A stretch of DNA of 51,052 nucleotides from a bacterium (GTDB lineage Bacteria; Myxococcota_A; UBA9160; UBA4427): positions 1 to 51,052 of the forward strand of contig JANSYR010000026.1 in NCBI GenBank assembly GCA_024742285.1, written 5' to 3'. Below the pieces are notes generated by a model, which was given only the letters and a program-made list of their open reading frames with translations, searched no databases and was not told the origin of the DNA. The position numbers were made by a program, and so were the translations under genes. Of this stretch, positions 1-8,155 are shown one piece after another. Position 1 is the first letter of the stretch; every line of letters starts with the position of its first letter.

Positions 1-30
1 AACCAAGCAACGTAAGGCACCACTGAACAT

Positions 31-2721
31 GTGCTCTCGCGCGGGGGGGGGGGGATCCGACCGAAGCCGCGCAACGCTGCGCGAAAGACCCCGCGACCGA
101 AGCCGCGCAACGCTGCGCGAAAGACCCCGCGACCGAACCCGCGCAACGCTGCGCGAAAGACCCCGCGACCGAAGCCGCGCAAGACGATCCGACTCCCGGA
201 GAGCGTCCGCGCCGAACGCATCGAGCTCCGCCTCGAGCTCGATCCCACGAAGCGACGGTTCCGAGGCGAGGCCGACTACGACCTGGTCCTGGGCCAGGCG
301 ACGGCCTGGATCGAGCTCCACGCGGTCGAACTCGACGTCCGGAACGTGCGCGCGCAGATCGGAGACCGCGTCGTCGAAGCGGCCGTCGAGGCGCACCCCG
401 AGTGCGAGACGATCGTGCTCCGCTTCGCTGCGCGAATCGCCCCCGGCGAGGTACGCGTCTCGCTGTCGTTTTCGGGGCACGTCCGGGACGACCTGCGCGG
501 TCTGTATCGCGGCAGCGACCGGCGCACGCCCTACCTGGCGACCCAGCTCTGCCCGACCGACGCGCGCCGCTTCTTCCCCTGCCTCGACGAGCCGGGCACC
601 AAGGCGCGCTACGCGATCGAGGTGACGGCCCCGGCGGATCTGTTCGTCCTCGCGAACGCGCCCGTCGCCAGGCGCGGTCCCGCCCGCGACGGGCTCCGGA
701 CGTGGCGCTTCGAGGAGACGCCGCCGCTCTCCGTCTACCTGGTCGCCCTCGCGGTCGGACCTTTCGAGGTCTCTCGCGTCGCCCACGCGGGCTCGACCCC
801 GATCCGCGTGATCACCCTGCCCGGCGGACGCAGGCTCGGCCGCTTCGCACGAGAGGCCGCGGTCGAGAGTCTCGTGCGGCTCGAGAAGTGGTTCGGGATG
901 CGCCATCCCTACGCGAAGCTCGACCTGCTCGCGATCCCGGATTTCGCCTTCGGGGCGATGGAGAACGCAGGGGCGGTCTTCTTCCGCGACTCGGTGCTGC
1001 TGCTCGACGAGAAGACCGCGAGCCCGGAGGATCGGCTGCGGGCGGCGGAGACGATCGCCCACGAGCTCGCGCACATGTGGTTCGGGAACCTGGTCACCAT
1101 GGCCTGGTGGAACGACCTCTGGCTGAACGAATCCTTCGCGACCTGGATGGCCTACGAGATCGTCGACGACTGGAAGCCCGAGTGGTCGATCTGGCACGAG
1201 TTCGTGAACCGGCGCGAGAACGCCCTCGAGCTCGATGCCCTCCCGAGCAGCCATCCGATCGCGCCGCCGGTCGAGACCGCCGACGAGGCCCAGGAGAATT
1301 TCGACGCGATCACGTACACCAAGGGCGCGTCGGTCCTGCGCATGCTCGAGCGCTACCTCGGACGACGTGCCTTCCGCGACGGCGTCCGTCGCTACATCCG
1401 GAGCCACCGCGAGGACGCCGCCGTCGCCGCCGACCTGTGGCGCGCGCTCGAGGCGGCCTCCGGCGAGCCGGTCGGGAAGATCGTCGGGCCGTGGACGAGC
1501 CGCACGGGACATCCGGTGCTTCGCGCACGCCAGGGTCGAAACGGTCGCCTCTCCCTCGAGCAGACGCGCTTCGGCCTGTTGCCGAGAAAGCGTTGGGCGG
1601 AGGAGCCGCCCTGGACGGTGCCGTGGATCGGTCGGGCGGGGCACGGCCGGAAGAGCCGACTCGAACGGCAGGTGCTCACGCGCCGACACACGCCCATCGA
1701 AGGCGACGTCGACTGGCTCTACGCGAACGCCGACGAAGCGGGCTTCTTCCGGATCGACCACGGCGCCGAAGGAACGGATGCCCTCCTCGGTCGCGTCGCC
1801 TCCCTCGCCGCGACCGAGCGGATCGGCTGGGTCGGTCACCAATGGGCGATGGTGCGGACCGGCCGAGCGGACGTGACCTCGCTCCTCGATCTGATCGCCG
1901 CGCATCGCGACGAGACCGAGCCCGAAGTCCTGCTCGCCATCGAACGCGTCCTCGGCGGCCTGCTCCGCCGGCTGGCGCCGGAAGCCGGAGAGGACACCGC
2001 GGAGCGCTTGCAGGGCTGGATCGCGCGCCAGTTCGGTCATCAGGTCGGCGCACTCGGGCTCCGCGCGAAGCGGGACGAGCCGACGGCCACGACGCGACGA
2101 CGCGCGCGCCTCCTGTCGATCGTCGGCGGGCTCGCGGGCAGCGAAGGGCTCGCGTCGCGCTGCCTCGATCAGGCCCGCGCGCACCTGGCCGAGGGTCGCG
2201 CCCTCACGCGCGGCGCCGAGCAGATCGTGCTCACCCTCGCCGCGCGGGCGGGCGACGCCGCGCTGCAGCGCGCACTCCTCGACGCGGCACGCGCGGCGAC
2301 GAGTCCGCAGGCGCGCCGACGTCCGCTCTTCGCGCTCGCGGGCTTCACCCACCCGGCCCGGGTCCAGCGGACCCTGAAGGCGAGCCTGGACCGCCGGCTC
2401 GCACCGGCGGTCGACCGGGCGACGCTGCTCATGCAGCTGCTCGCCGCCCGGGAGACGGCGAGTGCGACCTGGCGGCATCTCCAGGCCGCCTGGCCGCGAC
2501 TCGAGGGCGAGATGCCGCCGATCCTGCTGGCGCGGCTCGCGGGGGAAACGGCGGGCGCCCTGCCGCTCGAGGAGGCGCGAACGATCCGGCGCTTCTTCGA
2601 GACCCACCCCCTCGCGGCCGGGGACCGGGTGCTGCGTCAGATCGACGAGGAGCTCGCCCTCGCCCGCTCCGTCCAGCGGCACGCGGGGCGCGCGCTTCGG
2701 GACGCTCTGGGCGGAACCTGA
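31..2721 (+). CDS. M1 family zinc metallo-aminopeptidase (aminopeptidase N-like)
   Basis: An 896-residue gluzincin that removes N-terminal residues from peptides. The exopeptidase motif GAMEN is near residue 308. The zinc site HELAH is at 344-348, with the third ligand Glu near 367 inside a WLNESFA block. The catalytic Tyr (ITYTKG) is near 429. A C-terminal alpha-helical ERAP1-like domain follows, so the length fits the family. No signal peptide is visible; the product is probably cytoplasmic. The conserved N-terminal beta-domain starts near residue 52 (IRLPESVRAERIEL). Everything before it is poly-Gly and a basic 12-residue repeat that the family does not usually have. The GTG at 31 is only the longest option: a stop in frame at 13-15 limits the gene upstream, but the true start is uncertain because of the G tract. 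Confidence 0.88.
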   Translation: MLSRGGGGIRPKPRNAARKTPRPKPRNAARKTPRPNPRNAARKTPRPKPRKTIRLPESVRAERIELRLELDPTKRRFRGEADYDLVLGQATAWIELHAVELDVRNVRAQIGDRVVEAAVEAHPECETIVLRFAARIAPGEVRVSLSFSGHVRDDLRGLYRGSDRRTPYLATQLCPTDARRFFPCLDEPGTKARYAIEVTAPADLFVLANAPVARRGPARDGLRTWRFEETPPLSVYLVALAVGPFEVSRVAHAGSTPIRVITLPGGRRLGRFAREAAVESLVRLEKWFGMRHPYAKLDLLAIPDFAFGAMENAGAVFFRDSVLLLDEKTASPEDRLRAAETIAHELAHMWFGNLVTMAWWNDLWLNESFATWMAYEIVDDWKPEWSIWHEFVNRRENALELDALPSSHPIAPPVETADEAQENFDAITYTKGASVLRMLERYLGRRAFRDGVRRYIRSHREDAAVAADLWRALEAASGEPVGKIVGPWTSRTGHPVLRARQGRNGRLSLEQTRFGLLPRKRWAEEPPWTVPWIGRAGHGRKSRLERQVLTRRHTPIEGDVDWLYANADEAGFFRIDHGAEGTDALLGRVASLAATERIGWVGHQWAMVRTGRADVTSLLDLIAAHRDETEPEVLLAIERVLGGLLRRLAPEAGEDTAERLQGWIARQFGHQVGALGLRAKRDEPTATTRRRARLLSIVGGLAGSEGLASRCLDQARAHLAEGRALTRGAEQIVLTLAARAGDAALQRALLDAARAATSPQARRRPLFALAGFTHPARVQRTLKASLDRRLAPAVDRATLLMQLLAARETASATWRHLQAAWPRLEGEMPPILLARLAGETAGALPLEEARTIRRFFETHPLAAGDRVLRQIDEELALARSVQRHAGRALRDALGGT
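43..54. repeat. 12-nt poly-G tract at the 5' end of the aminopeptidase gene
   Basis: An uninterrupted run of 12 G lies just inside the GTG start used for the M1 aminopeptidase. An ATG at 29 is out of frame with the peptidase body by one base; a tract of 13 G, or 10 G, would bring it into frame. The tract could be a slippage-prone (phase-variable) site or a sequencing or assembly error. Confidence 0.7.
61..183 (+). repeat. 36-bp tandem repeat, 3.4 copies, in the aminopeptidase N-terminus
   Basis: Three full 36-bp units (61-96, 97-132, 133-168) and a partial fourth (169-183) are nearly identical; the third differs by a Lys-to-Asn change. Each unit encodes the 12-residue basic peptide PKPRNAARKTPR. 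The reading frame stays open through the repeat into the peptidase domain. Confidence 0.9.
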
Positions 2722-2766
2722 TCCCGGTCATTGCGCCGGGCGGACTTTCGTCATACTTTCGCCTCC

Positions 2767-4065
2767 ATGCGCTCCCCCCAGTCGCCGTCGAGCCCGTCGC
2801 CCGAGAAGACGCCCTCCCCGCAACCCCAGCCCCCCCGGACGAGCCCGCGGAGGCGCCCTCCGGCGGCCCAGACGCCGCGCCGGAGCACGCGTCGCGAGCG
2901 GAGCGAGCCCGCCCGACCCCGGCGTGCGGTCCTCCAGGAGACCGAGCCCGCGGCGCTCCAGCCGGCGCGCAAGGGACGGGGGGCCCGGACCAATCCGACC
3001 GGCCGGTTCGAGCGGGCGCGGATCGAGCCCGATCTCGATGCGCTCGCGGACTGGCTCTCCGGCGACGCCCCGGAGCCCGGGGACGACCCGACGGATCCGC
3101 GGGATGGGGCGGAACGCAAGTCGCGGACCCAGGCGATCCCGGACCCGTCGCGGACCGCGATCACGACGAACGACAGCCCGGACATTCCCTTCGACGCGAG
3201 CCTGAACCCGTATCGAGGCTGCGAGCACGGCTGTGCGTACTGTTATGCGCGGCCGACCCACGAGTACCTCGGCTATTCGGCGGGACTCGACTTCGAGACC
3301 AAGATCCTCGTCAAGGAACGCGCGCCGGAGCTGCTCCGCAGGGAGCTCTCCGCGCCTCGATGGAAGCCCCGGGTCGTCGTGCTCTCCGGGGTGACCGACG
3401 CGTATCAACCCCTCGAACGGAAGCTCGAGATCACGCGCCGATGCGTCGAGGTCTTCGCCGAGTTCCTGAATCCGATCGGCATCATCACGAAGAACGCCCT
3501 CGTCGCCCGCGACCTCGACCTCTTCCGCCCCCTCGCCGAGGTGAACGCCGTCTCGGTGAACCTGAGCATCACCACCCTCGACGCGCGGCTCCAGCGCGCC
3601 CTCGAGCCACGCGCCTCCGCGCCCCACGAGCGTCTGCGCGCCGTCGAGAAGCTCGCGAAGGCGGGCATCCCCGTCGGCGTGATGATCGCGCCGATCATTC
3701 CGGGGCTGACCGACGCCGAGACGCCGGCCCTCCTGCAGGCCGCCGCCGACGCCGGCGCCCACCACGCCGGACACATCGTCCTGCGTCTGCCCCACGGCCT
3801 GCGCGAGCTCTTCGACGACTGGCTGTTGACCCACCGCCCGATGCGCCGCGAGAAGGTCCTCCATCGCCTGGAGTCCCTGCGCGGCGGCAAGCTGAACGAT
3901 CCGCGATTCGGGACCCGAATGCGCGGCGAGGGGCGCTTCGCCGAACAGATCAGCGGCCTCTTCGAGCTGATGAAGAAGCGCTACGGCCTCGACCAGCCGC
4001 CGCCGGAGCTGTCGGCGGCTTCCTTCCGCAAGCCCGGCGGGACCCAGCTCGACCTCGACCTCTGA
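2767..4065 (+). CDS. PA0069-family radical SAM protein (SplB-like)
   Basis: 432 residues. The first ~130 are a Pro/Ser/Arg-rich, probably disordered tail. The radical SAM domain follows with the 4Fe-4S ligands in CEHGCAYC (CX3CX2C) after NPYRG. The Tyr-Ala-Arg-Pro sequence after the cysteines and the later LSGVTDAYQPLE and IITKNALVARD motifs are typical of the PA0069 subgroup related to spore photoproduct lyase. The substrate of this subgroup is not established; DNA or nucleotide repair has been suggested from the SplB resemblance. ATG 2767 is preferred over a TTG at 2731. The gene follows the aminopeptidase by 45 bp and converges on the dioxygenase gene. Confidence 0.85.
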   Translation: MRSPQSPSSPSPEKTPSPQPQPPRTSPRRRPPAAQTPRRSTRRERSEPARPRRAVLQETEPAALQPARKGRGARTNPTGRFERARIEPDLDALADWLSGDAPEPGDDPTDPRDGAERKSRTQAIPDPSRTAITTNDSPDIPFDASLNPYRGCEHGCAYCYARPTHEYLGYSAGLDFETKILVKERAPELLRRELSAPRWKPRVVVLSGVTDAYQPLERKLEITRRCVEVFAEFLNPIGIITKNALVARDLDLFRPLAEVNAVSVNLSITTLDARLQRALEPRASAPHERLRAVEKLAKAGIPVGVMIAPIIPGLTDAETPALLQAAADAGAHHAGHIVLRLPHGLRELFDDWLLTHRPMRREKVLHRLESLRGGKLNDPRFGTRMRGEGRFAEQISGLFELMKKRYGLDQPPPELSAASFRKPGGTQLDLDL

Positions 4066-4105
4066 AGGGCGCTGAGCCCCGATCGACCGCCGCGGCCGGC
4101 GGCGC

Positions 4106-5131
4106 TCAGTTCACCTGCATGCGGCTCGCGCTGCGTTGGTCGTTCCAGTGGGACATGCCCCCGGCGCCCTGGAACGGCGGCGGGCGATCGGCGAGGACCG
4201 AAGTCTCGAGCCAGAGTCGCTTCAGGTGGCGCACCCGCCCCTCGCCGCGAGCGTCCTCGTAGGCCGTCCGTCCATGCATCACGTGGAAGTTGTTGATGAA
4301 CTGGATGTCGCCCGGCTCGAGCCTCATGTGGACATGGAAGTCCGGGTCGTCCGCGAGCTCGACGACGCGCGCGAGCCCCGCCTTCTCGTCTTCGGACAGG
4401 CGCGGCGCTTCCGGATGGCGTTGGGAGGCCGCGATGTACGGCGGGATGCAGCGAACGAAGAGGCGATCGTTCCACTCGGTGAAGCACGGAACGGTGTACC
4501 AGGGCTTGCCGCCCTCCGCCTGCTCGCCCCGGTAGTCGTAGGGCAGCGGTGCGTAGAGCGCCTCGGCCAGCTCCGGGCTCTCTTCGACCATGAGATTGTG
4601 GATCGCGACCGTGTTCGCCACGGCGGAGAGCCCGCCCTCGAGTCCGTCCTGCAGACACATGAGCCCGACGAGATCCGAACCGTCGCAGTGGAAGGGCAGC
4701 GCGGACCCGCCGATCTCGTTGCCCCGGGCGGTCGGGTCGTCCGCCGCCTTCCCCTGGTCGGTCACGTCGCCCAGCACGTGGCCGTACTTGTTCTGGGGCC
4801 ACGGGGCGCCGAGGTGCATGCCGATCCCCCAGTAGAGCATCTCCATCTCGGTCTGGTCGTAGCGATCCCGGTCGATCCCTCGGATCCGGACGAAGCCCCG
4901 ACCGTCGATCAGCTCGCGCTCGATCGCAGCGAGGCGCGTCGCGAGCCCGGGCAGCGGGAAGTCGTCGCGCGTGATCTCGAGGACGTCGTTCGACTTCTCG
5001 AGTGCGGCACGCAGTGCGGCGTCGAGTTCTTCGAGCTCGGCCTGGGAGAGCATCTCCGTCCAGACGGACTCGTCGGCGACGTCGGCGGCGCGCCAGGTGC
5101 ACTGGGGCTCGAGGATTCGGGGCTTGGCCAT
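4106..5131 (-). CDS. TauD/TfdA-like Fe(II)/2-oxoglutarate-dependent dioxygenase
   Basis: 341 residues. The family couples 2-oxoglutarate decarboxylation to hydroxylation of a small organic acid or similar substrate at a mononuclear Fe(II). The facial triad is visible as His-Cys-Asp in LPFHCDGSD and a distal His in NNFHVMHGR, followed by the Arg region that binds 2-oxoglutarate. Start ATG 5131 has a GGAG about 10 nt upstream, so the longer frame upstream is ignored. It lies 49 bp downstream of an SDR gene on the same strand, and the two probably form an operon. The substrate cannot be read from the sequence; together with the SDR it would fit oxidation of a carboxylic acid or acyl side chain. 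Confidence 0.82.
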   Translation of the reverse strand: MAKPRILEPQCTWRAADVADESVWTEMLSQAELEELDAALRAALEKSNDVLEITRDDFPLPGLATRLAAIERELIDGRGFVRIRGIDRDRYDQTEMEMLYWGIGMHLGAPWPQNKYGHVLGDVTDQGKAADDPTARGNEIGGSALPFHCDGSDLVGLMCLQDGLEGGLSAVANTVAIHNLMVEESPELAEALYAPLPYDYRGEQAEGGKPWYTVPCFTEWNDRLFVRCIPPYIAASQRHPEAPRLSEDEKAGLARVVELADDPDFHVHMRLEPGDIQFINNFHVMHGRTAYEDARGEGRVRHLKRLWLETSVLADRPPPFQGAGGMSHWNDQRSASRMQVN

Positions 5132-5180
5132 GGTGGAGAGACTCCTTCGGATCGGGGGTGCGACACGAGGCGACGGGCGA

Positions 5181-6095
5181 TCAGCCGAGGCCGCCGTCCG
5201 AGTCCTTTCCCTGCATGTCCGCGTTGAGGCGCGCCTTCGACACGAGGTCACGCACGATCGGGCCGAGGGTCGTGGGGTCGTCGACGGGCTCGGTCGAGGG
5301 GCCGCGGTGCCAGCCCTCGGCGACGGCGAGGACGTTGCCGCTCGACTCGAAGACCCGGCCGGTCACGTCGCTCGACTCGCGACTCGCCAGCCAGGTCACG
5401 ATCGGCGCGACCCAGCGCGGGCTCTGCCGTTCGCGCATCTCGTCGGTGATCTCGCCGGGGTGCAGGTCCTCGGTCAGGCGCGTGAGGGCGCCGGGCGCGA
5501 TGCAGTTCACGGTCACGCCGTACCGCTTGAGCTCGCGGCTCGCGATGATCGAGAACGACGCGATCCCGGCCTTCGCTGCGCCGTAGTTCGTCTGACCGAC
5601 GTTGCCGTAGATGCCGGAGACGCTCGCCGTGTTGATGAGCCGCGCGTCGACGGGCTGGCCGGCCTTGCTCTGGTTCCGCCAATAGGCGCCGGCGTGGTGC
5701 GCCGGGGAGAAGGTGCCCTTCATGTGCACCTGGATGACCGCATCCCACTCCTCTTCCTTCATGTTGACCAGCATGCGGTCGCGCAGGATGCCCGCGTTGT
5801 TGACCACGACGTCGAGCCCGCCGAAGGTGTCGACCGCCTGCTCGATCATCTGCTTCGCCTGCTGGAAGTCGGAGACGTCCGCCCCGTTCGCGACCGCTTC
5901 GCCGCCGGCCGCCTTGATCTCGGCCACGACCTCGTCGGCCGGCCCCATGTCGCTGCCCGTCCCGTCGCGGGCGCCCCCGAAGTCGTTGACGACGACCTTC
6001 GCGCCGTGGGCGGCGAGCATGAGGGCGTATTCGCGACCGATGCCTCGGCCGGCGCCGGTCACGATGCAGACGCGGTCTTCGCAGAAGGTGCTCAT
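5181..6095 (-). CDS. SDR dehydrogenase, MFE-2-type (3R)-hydroxyacyl-CoA dehydrogenase-like
   Basis: 304 residues. A Rossmann fold begins at once with TGAGRGIG (cofactor loop) and VVVNDFGG, the latter typical of the (3R)-hydroxyacyl-CoA dehydrogenase domain of multifunctional enzyme 2 and of many steroid or lipid SDRs. NNAG and the catalytic Ser-Tyr-Lys set are present (INTASVSG, then NYGAAKAG). Start ATG 6095 is chosen because AGGAG lies about 9 nt upstream and the Rossmann fold starts right after. It is the first gene of a probable two-gene operon with the TauD-like dioxygenase. Oxidation of a hydroxyacyl-CoA or hydroxysteroid is likely; the exact substrate is unknown. Confidence 0.83.
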   Translation of the reverse strand: MSTFCEDRVCIVTGAGRGIGREYALMLAAHGAKVVVNDFGGARDGTGSDMGPADEVVAEIKAAGGEAVANGADVSDFQQAKQMIEQAVDTFGGLDVVVNNAGILRDRMLVNMKEEEWDAVIQVHMKGTFSPAHHAGAYWRNQSKAGQPVDARLINTASVSGIYGNVGQTNYGAAKAGIASFSIIASRELKRYGVTVNCIAPGALTRLTEDLHPGEITDEMRERQSPRWVAPIVTWLASRESSDVTGRVFESSGNVLAVAEGWHRGPSTEPVDDPTTLGPIVRDLVSKARLNADMQGKDSDGGLG

Positions 6096-6239
6096 GGGGG
6101 GCTCCTGGCGGCACGGGCGGATCGGAGCGAGCGCGCAGCCGCGGGCCGCGGCGCCGGCTGCGAGATCGACGGATAGCACGGGCGACCGGGCCGGGCGCGG
6201 AACGCCGCGTCGGGAGGAGGCGGCCACGCGACGGCGGCG

Positions 6240-6245
6240 TACACT
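6240..6245 (+). promoter_or_regulatory. candidate -10 box (TACACT) for the COG3044 ATPase gene
   Basis: TACACT lies 50 nt before the TTG start, giving a predicted 5' UTR of about 44 nt. The same TAYRCT pattern recurs before other plus-strand genes here (28891, 31010, 43019), which supports it as the housekeeping -10. No convincing -35 is visible. Confidence 0.35.
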
Positions 6246-6295
6246 CCGGCGCGTCGCGCCCTCTCGCCTCGGCGCGCCCTTCCGGAGACCCGACC

Positions 6296-8065
6296 TTGGC
6301 GGATGCCGCCCGACTCGCCACGACCCTCGAACGCCTCGACGGCCGGGGCTACAAGGCCTATCGCGACATCGAGGGCGCGTGGAATTTCGCCGAGTCCACC
6401 CTCTTCGTCGACCGCGTCCAGAGCGATCCCTTCGCCGCGCCGTCGAAGCTCCGGATCCGCGTCGACGCGGAGGTCGCCGCCCTTCCGGGCGGTCTGCAGA
6501 CCGACCGGACCCGCGAGATCGCGAGTGCCAGCTGGCTCGCGCGCGCCTTCCGCGAAGCGATCCGCGCGGTCGGCCCGAGGCGAACCGGCACCGGAAAGGG
6601 AGGCCTGATCGCGATCGACGCAGGCGGCCCCGAGGTCCTCGAGCGGACCGCCGTCGTGTTCGGCGACGGCTGGATCGAAGCCCGCATCGAAGTCGGCCTC
6701 CCCGCCGCCGGCCGCCGCGCGCTCGGTCGGGAGGCGGCGGTGCTGCTCACGCGCGCCCTGCCCGAGATCGTGACCCGGAGCTGGATCGACCGGTCCGCCG
6801 AGGACGATGCGCGGCTCGTCCACTTCGTCGACTGCGTCTCGAACCAGGAGGCCATCCGCGGGCGGCTCGCCGAGCACGGACTCGTCGCCTTCGTCGGCGA
6901 AGGCGCGATCCTCCCTCGCGAGAGCGGCGCGAGCGAGCGACCGATGGCCGCCGACGCCGCGATTCCGTTCGAGCCGCCGGACGCCTTCGCGGTCGAGCTC
7001 GAGGTGCCCCACGCCGACGCGGGCATGCCGGGCGCCCTCTGGCGCGGGATGGGGGTCCCGCGCGGCGTCGTCCTGCTCGTCGGCGGGGGCTATCACGGCA
7101 AGTCGACGCTGCTCCGTGCGCTCGAGCACGGCGTGGTCCCGCACGTGCCTGGCGATGGTCGCGAGACCGTCGTGACCGACCCGGCCATGGTCAAGGTCCG
7201 CGCGGAGGACGGCCGCGCCGTCACGGGCGTCGACATCCAGGGCTTCATCGACCGCTTGCCTCCGGGCGCCGGCGACGCTCCACCGAAGGACACCGCCGCG
7301 TTCTCCACGACCGACGCCAGCGGCAGCACGAGTCAGGCCGCGAACATCGCCGAGGCGATCGAGGCGGGGGCGACCGGACTCCTCGTCGACGAGGACACCT
7401 CGGCCACGAACTTCATGGTCCGCGACGCGAGGATGCAGGCGCTGATCCACCCGAAGGACGAGCCGATCACCCCCTTCGTCGATCGCGTGCGCGCGCTCCA
7501 CGACGAGCTCGGTCTCTCCACCGTCCTCGTGATGGGCGGGTCGGGCGACTACTTCGGACTCGCCGACGCCGTGATCGAGCTCAAGGGCTACCGGCCGCGA
7601 GACGTGACCGAGCGGGCCCACGCGATCGCGGCCGAGGCGCCGGACGGGGAACGCCCTGCCCCATCGACCCCGCTCCGCCGACCCGCGGATCGCGTCCCGT
7701 TCCGCGAGAGCTTCGATGCCCGCCGTGGCCGCCGCGACGTCAAGTTCTCGAGCCGCGACCGCGAGGAGATCGTCTACGGCACGACCGGGATCGACCTGCG
7801 CGCTGTCCCGCAGCTCTTCGACCCGAGCCAGACCCGCGCCATCGCCGGCGCCCTCCATTTCGCGGCGGAGCACTTCGTGGACGGGGAACGCAGCCTGGCG
7901 CAGGTGCTCGATCGCCTCGAAGCCTTCCTCGACGAAGAAGGCCTCGACGGACTCGATCCCTTCCACCGGCCGGGCCGACACCCGGGCGCCTTCGCCCGCC
8001 CGCGACGCTTCGAGATCGCGAGCGCGATCAACCGGATGCGGTCGCTGCGGGTGGCCGCGCGCTGA
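6296..8065 (+). CDS. ABC-class P-loop ATPase, COG3044 / ABC_ATPase family
   Basis: 589 residues. The N-terminal part contains the family signature RGYKAYRDIEG. The central nucleotide-binding region has a Walker A-like GGGYHGKST near residue 265, a signature-like region with FSTTDASGSTSQAANI near 340, and Walker B LLVDEDTSATNFM near 365. These match the stand-alone predicted ATPases of COG3044, which have no transmembrane partner and no firmly known function. A helical tail of about 130 residues follows. Start TTG 6296 follows a GGAG; no closer ATG is in frame. The gene is monocistronic, divergent from the SDR and convergent with the acyl-CoA dehydrogenase. Confidence 0.82.
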   Translation: MADAARLATTLERLDGRGYKAYRDIEGAWNFAESTLFVDRVQSDPFAAPSKLRIRVDAEVAALPGGLQTDRTREIASASWLARAFREAIRAVGPRRTGTGKGGLIAIDAGGPEVLERTAVVFGDGWIEARIEVGLPAAGRRALGREAAVLLTRALPEIVTRSWIDRSAEDDARLVHFVDCVSNQEAIRGRLAEHGLVAFVGEGAILPRESGASERPMAADAAIPFEPPDAFAVELEVPHADAGMPGALWRGMGVPRGVVLLVGGGYHGKSTLLRALEHGVVPHVPGDGRETVVTDPAMVKVRAEDGRAVTGVDIQGFIDRLPPGAGDAPPKDTAAFSTTDASGSTSQAANIAEAIEAGATGLLVDEDTSATNFMVRDARMQALIHPKDEPITPFVDRVRALHDELGLSTVLVMGGSGDYFGLADAVIELKGYRPRDVTERAHAIAAEAPDGERPAPSTPLRRPADRVPFRESFDARRGRRDVKFSSRDREEIVYGTTGIDLRAVPQLFDPSQTRAIAGALHFAAEHFVDGERSLAQVLDRLEAFLDEEGLDGLDPFHRPGRHPGAFARPRRFEIASAINRMRSLRVAAR

Positions 8066-8071
8066 AACGCA

Positions 8072-8116
8072 TCGAGGCAGGCGAGTCGCCGATACCGGTG
8101 ACCTGGCCTGCCTCGA
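8072..8116. terminator. 11-bp inverted repeat between convergent genes
   Basis: TCGAGGCAGGC (8072-8082) and its exact reverse complement (8106-8116) flank a 23-nt loop, directly after the ATPase stop and before the stop of the converging acyl-CoA dehydrogenase. The position suggests a bidirectional transcription terminator. There is no T-tract on either side, so the mechanism is uncertain. Confidence 0.5.
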
Positions 8117-8155
8117 GGGAACGCTGAGCAGAACTGGAGAAGCGGTGCTCGCCCT

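Noticed and set aside
29-625. ATG-initiated 198-codon frame at the window start
   Set aside because: Arg/Ser-rich and out of frame with the aminopeptidase motifs; only of interest as a possible alternate start if the G tract changes length.
4066-4105. GC-rich hairpin between convergent radical SAM and dioxygenase genes
   Set aside because: The stem is 5 bp or less with no T-tract; too weak to call a terminator.
402-4262. Very long plus-strand open frame (1286 codons) across two genes
   Set aside because: It is the out-of-frame shadow of the aminopeptidase and radical SAM genes, made open by GC-rich codon bias; its product is Arg/Pro/Ala-rich with no domain motif.
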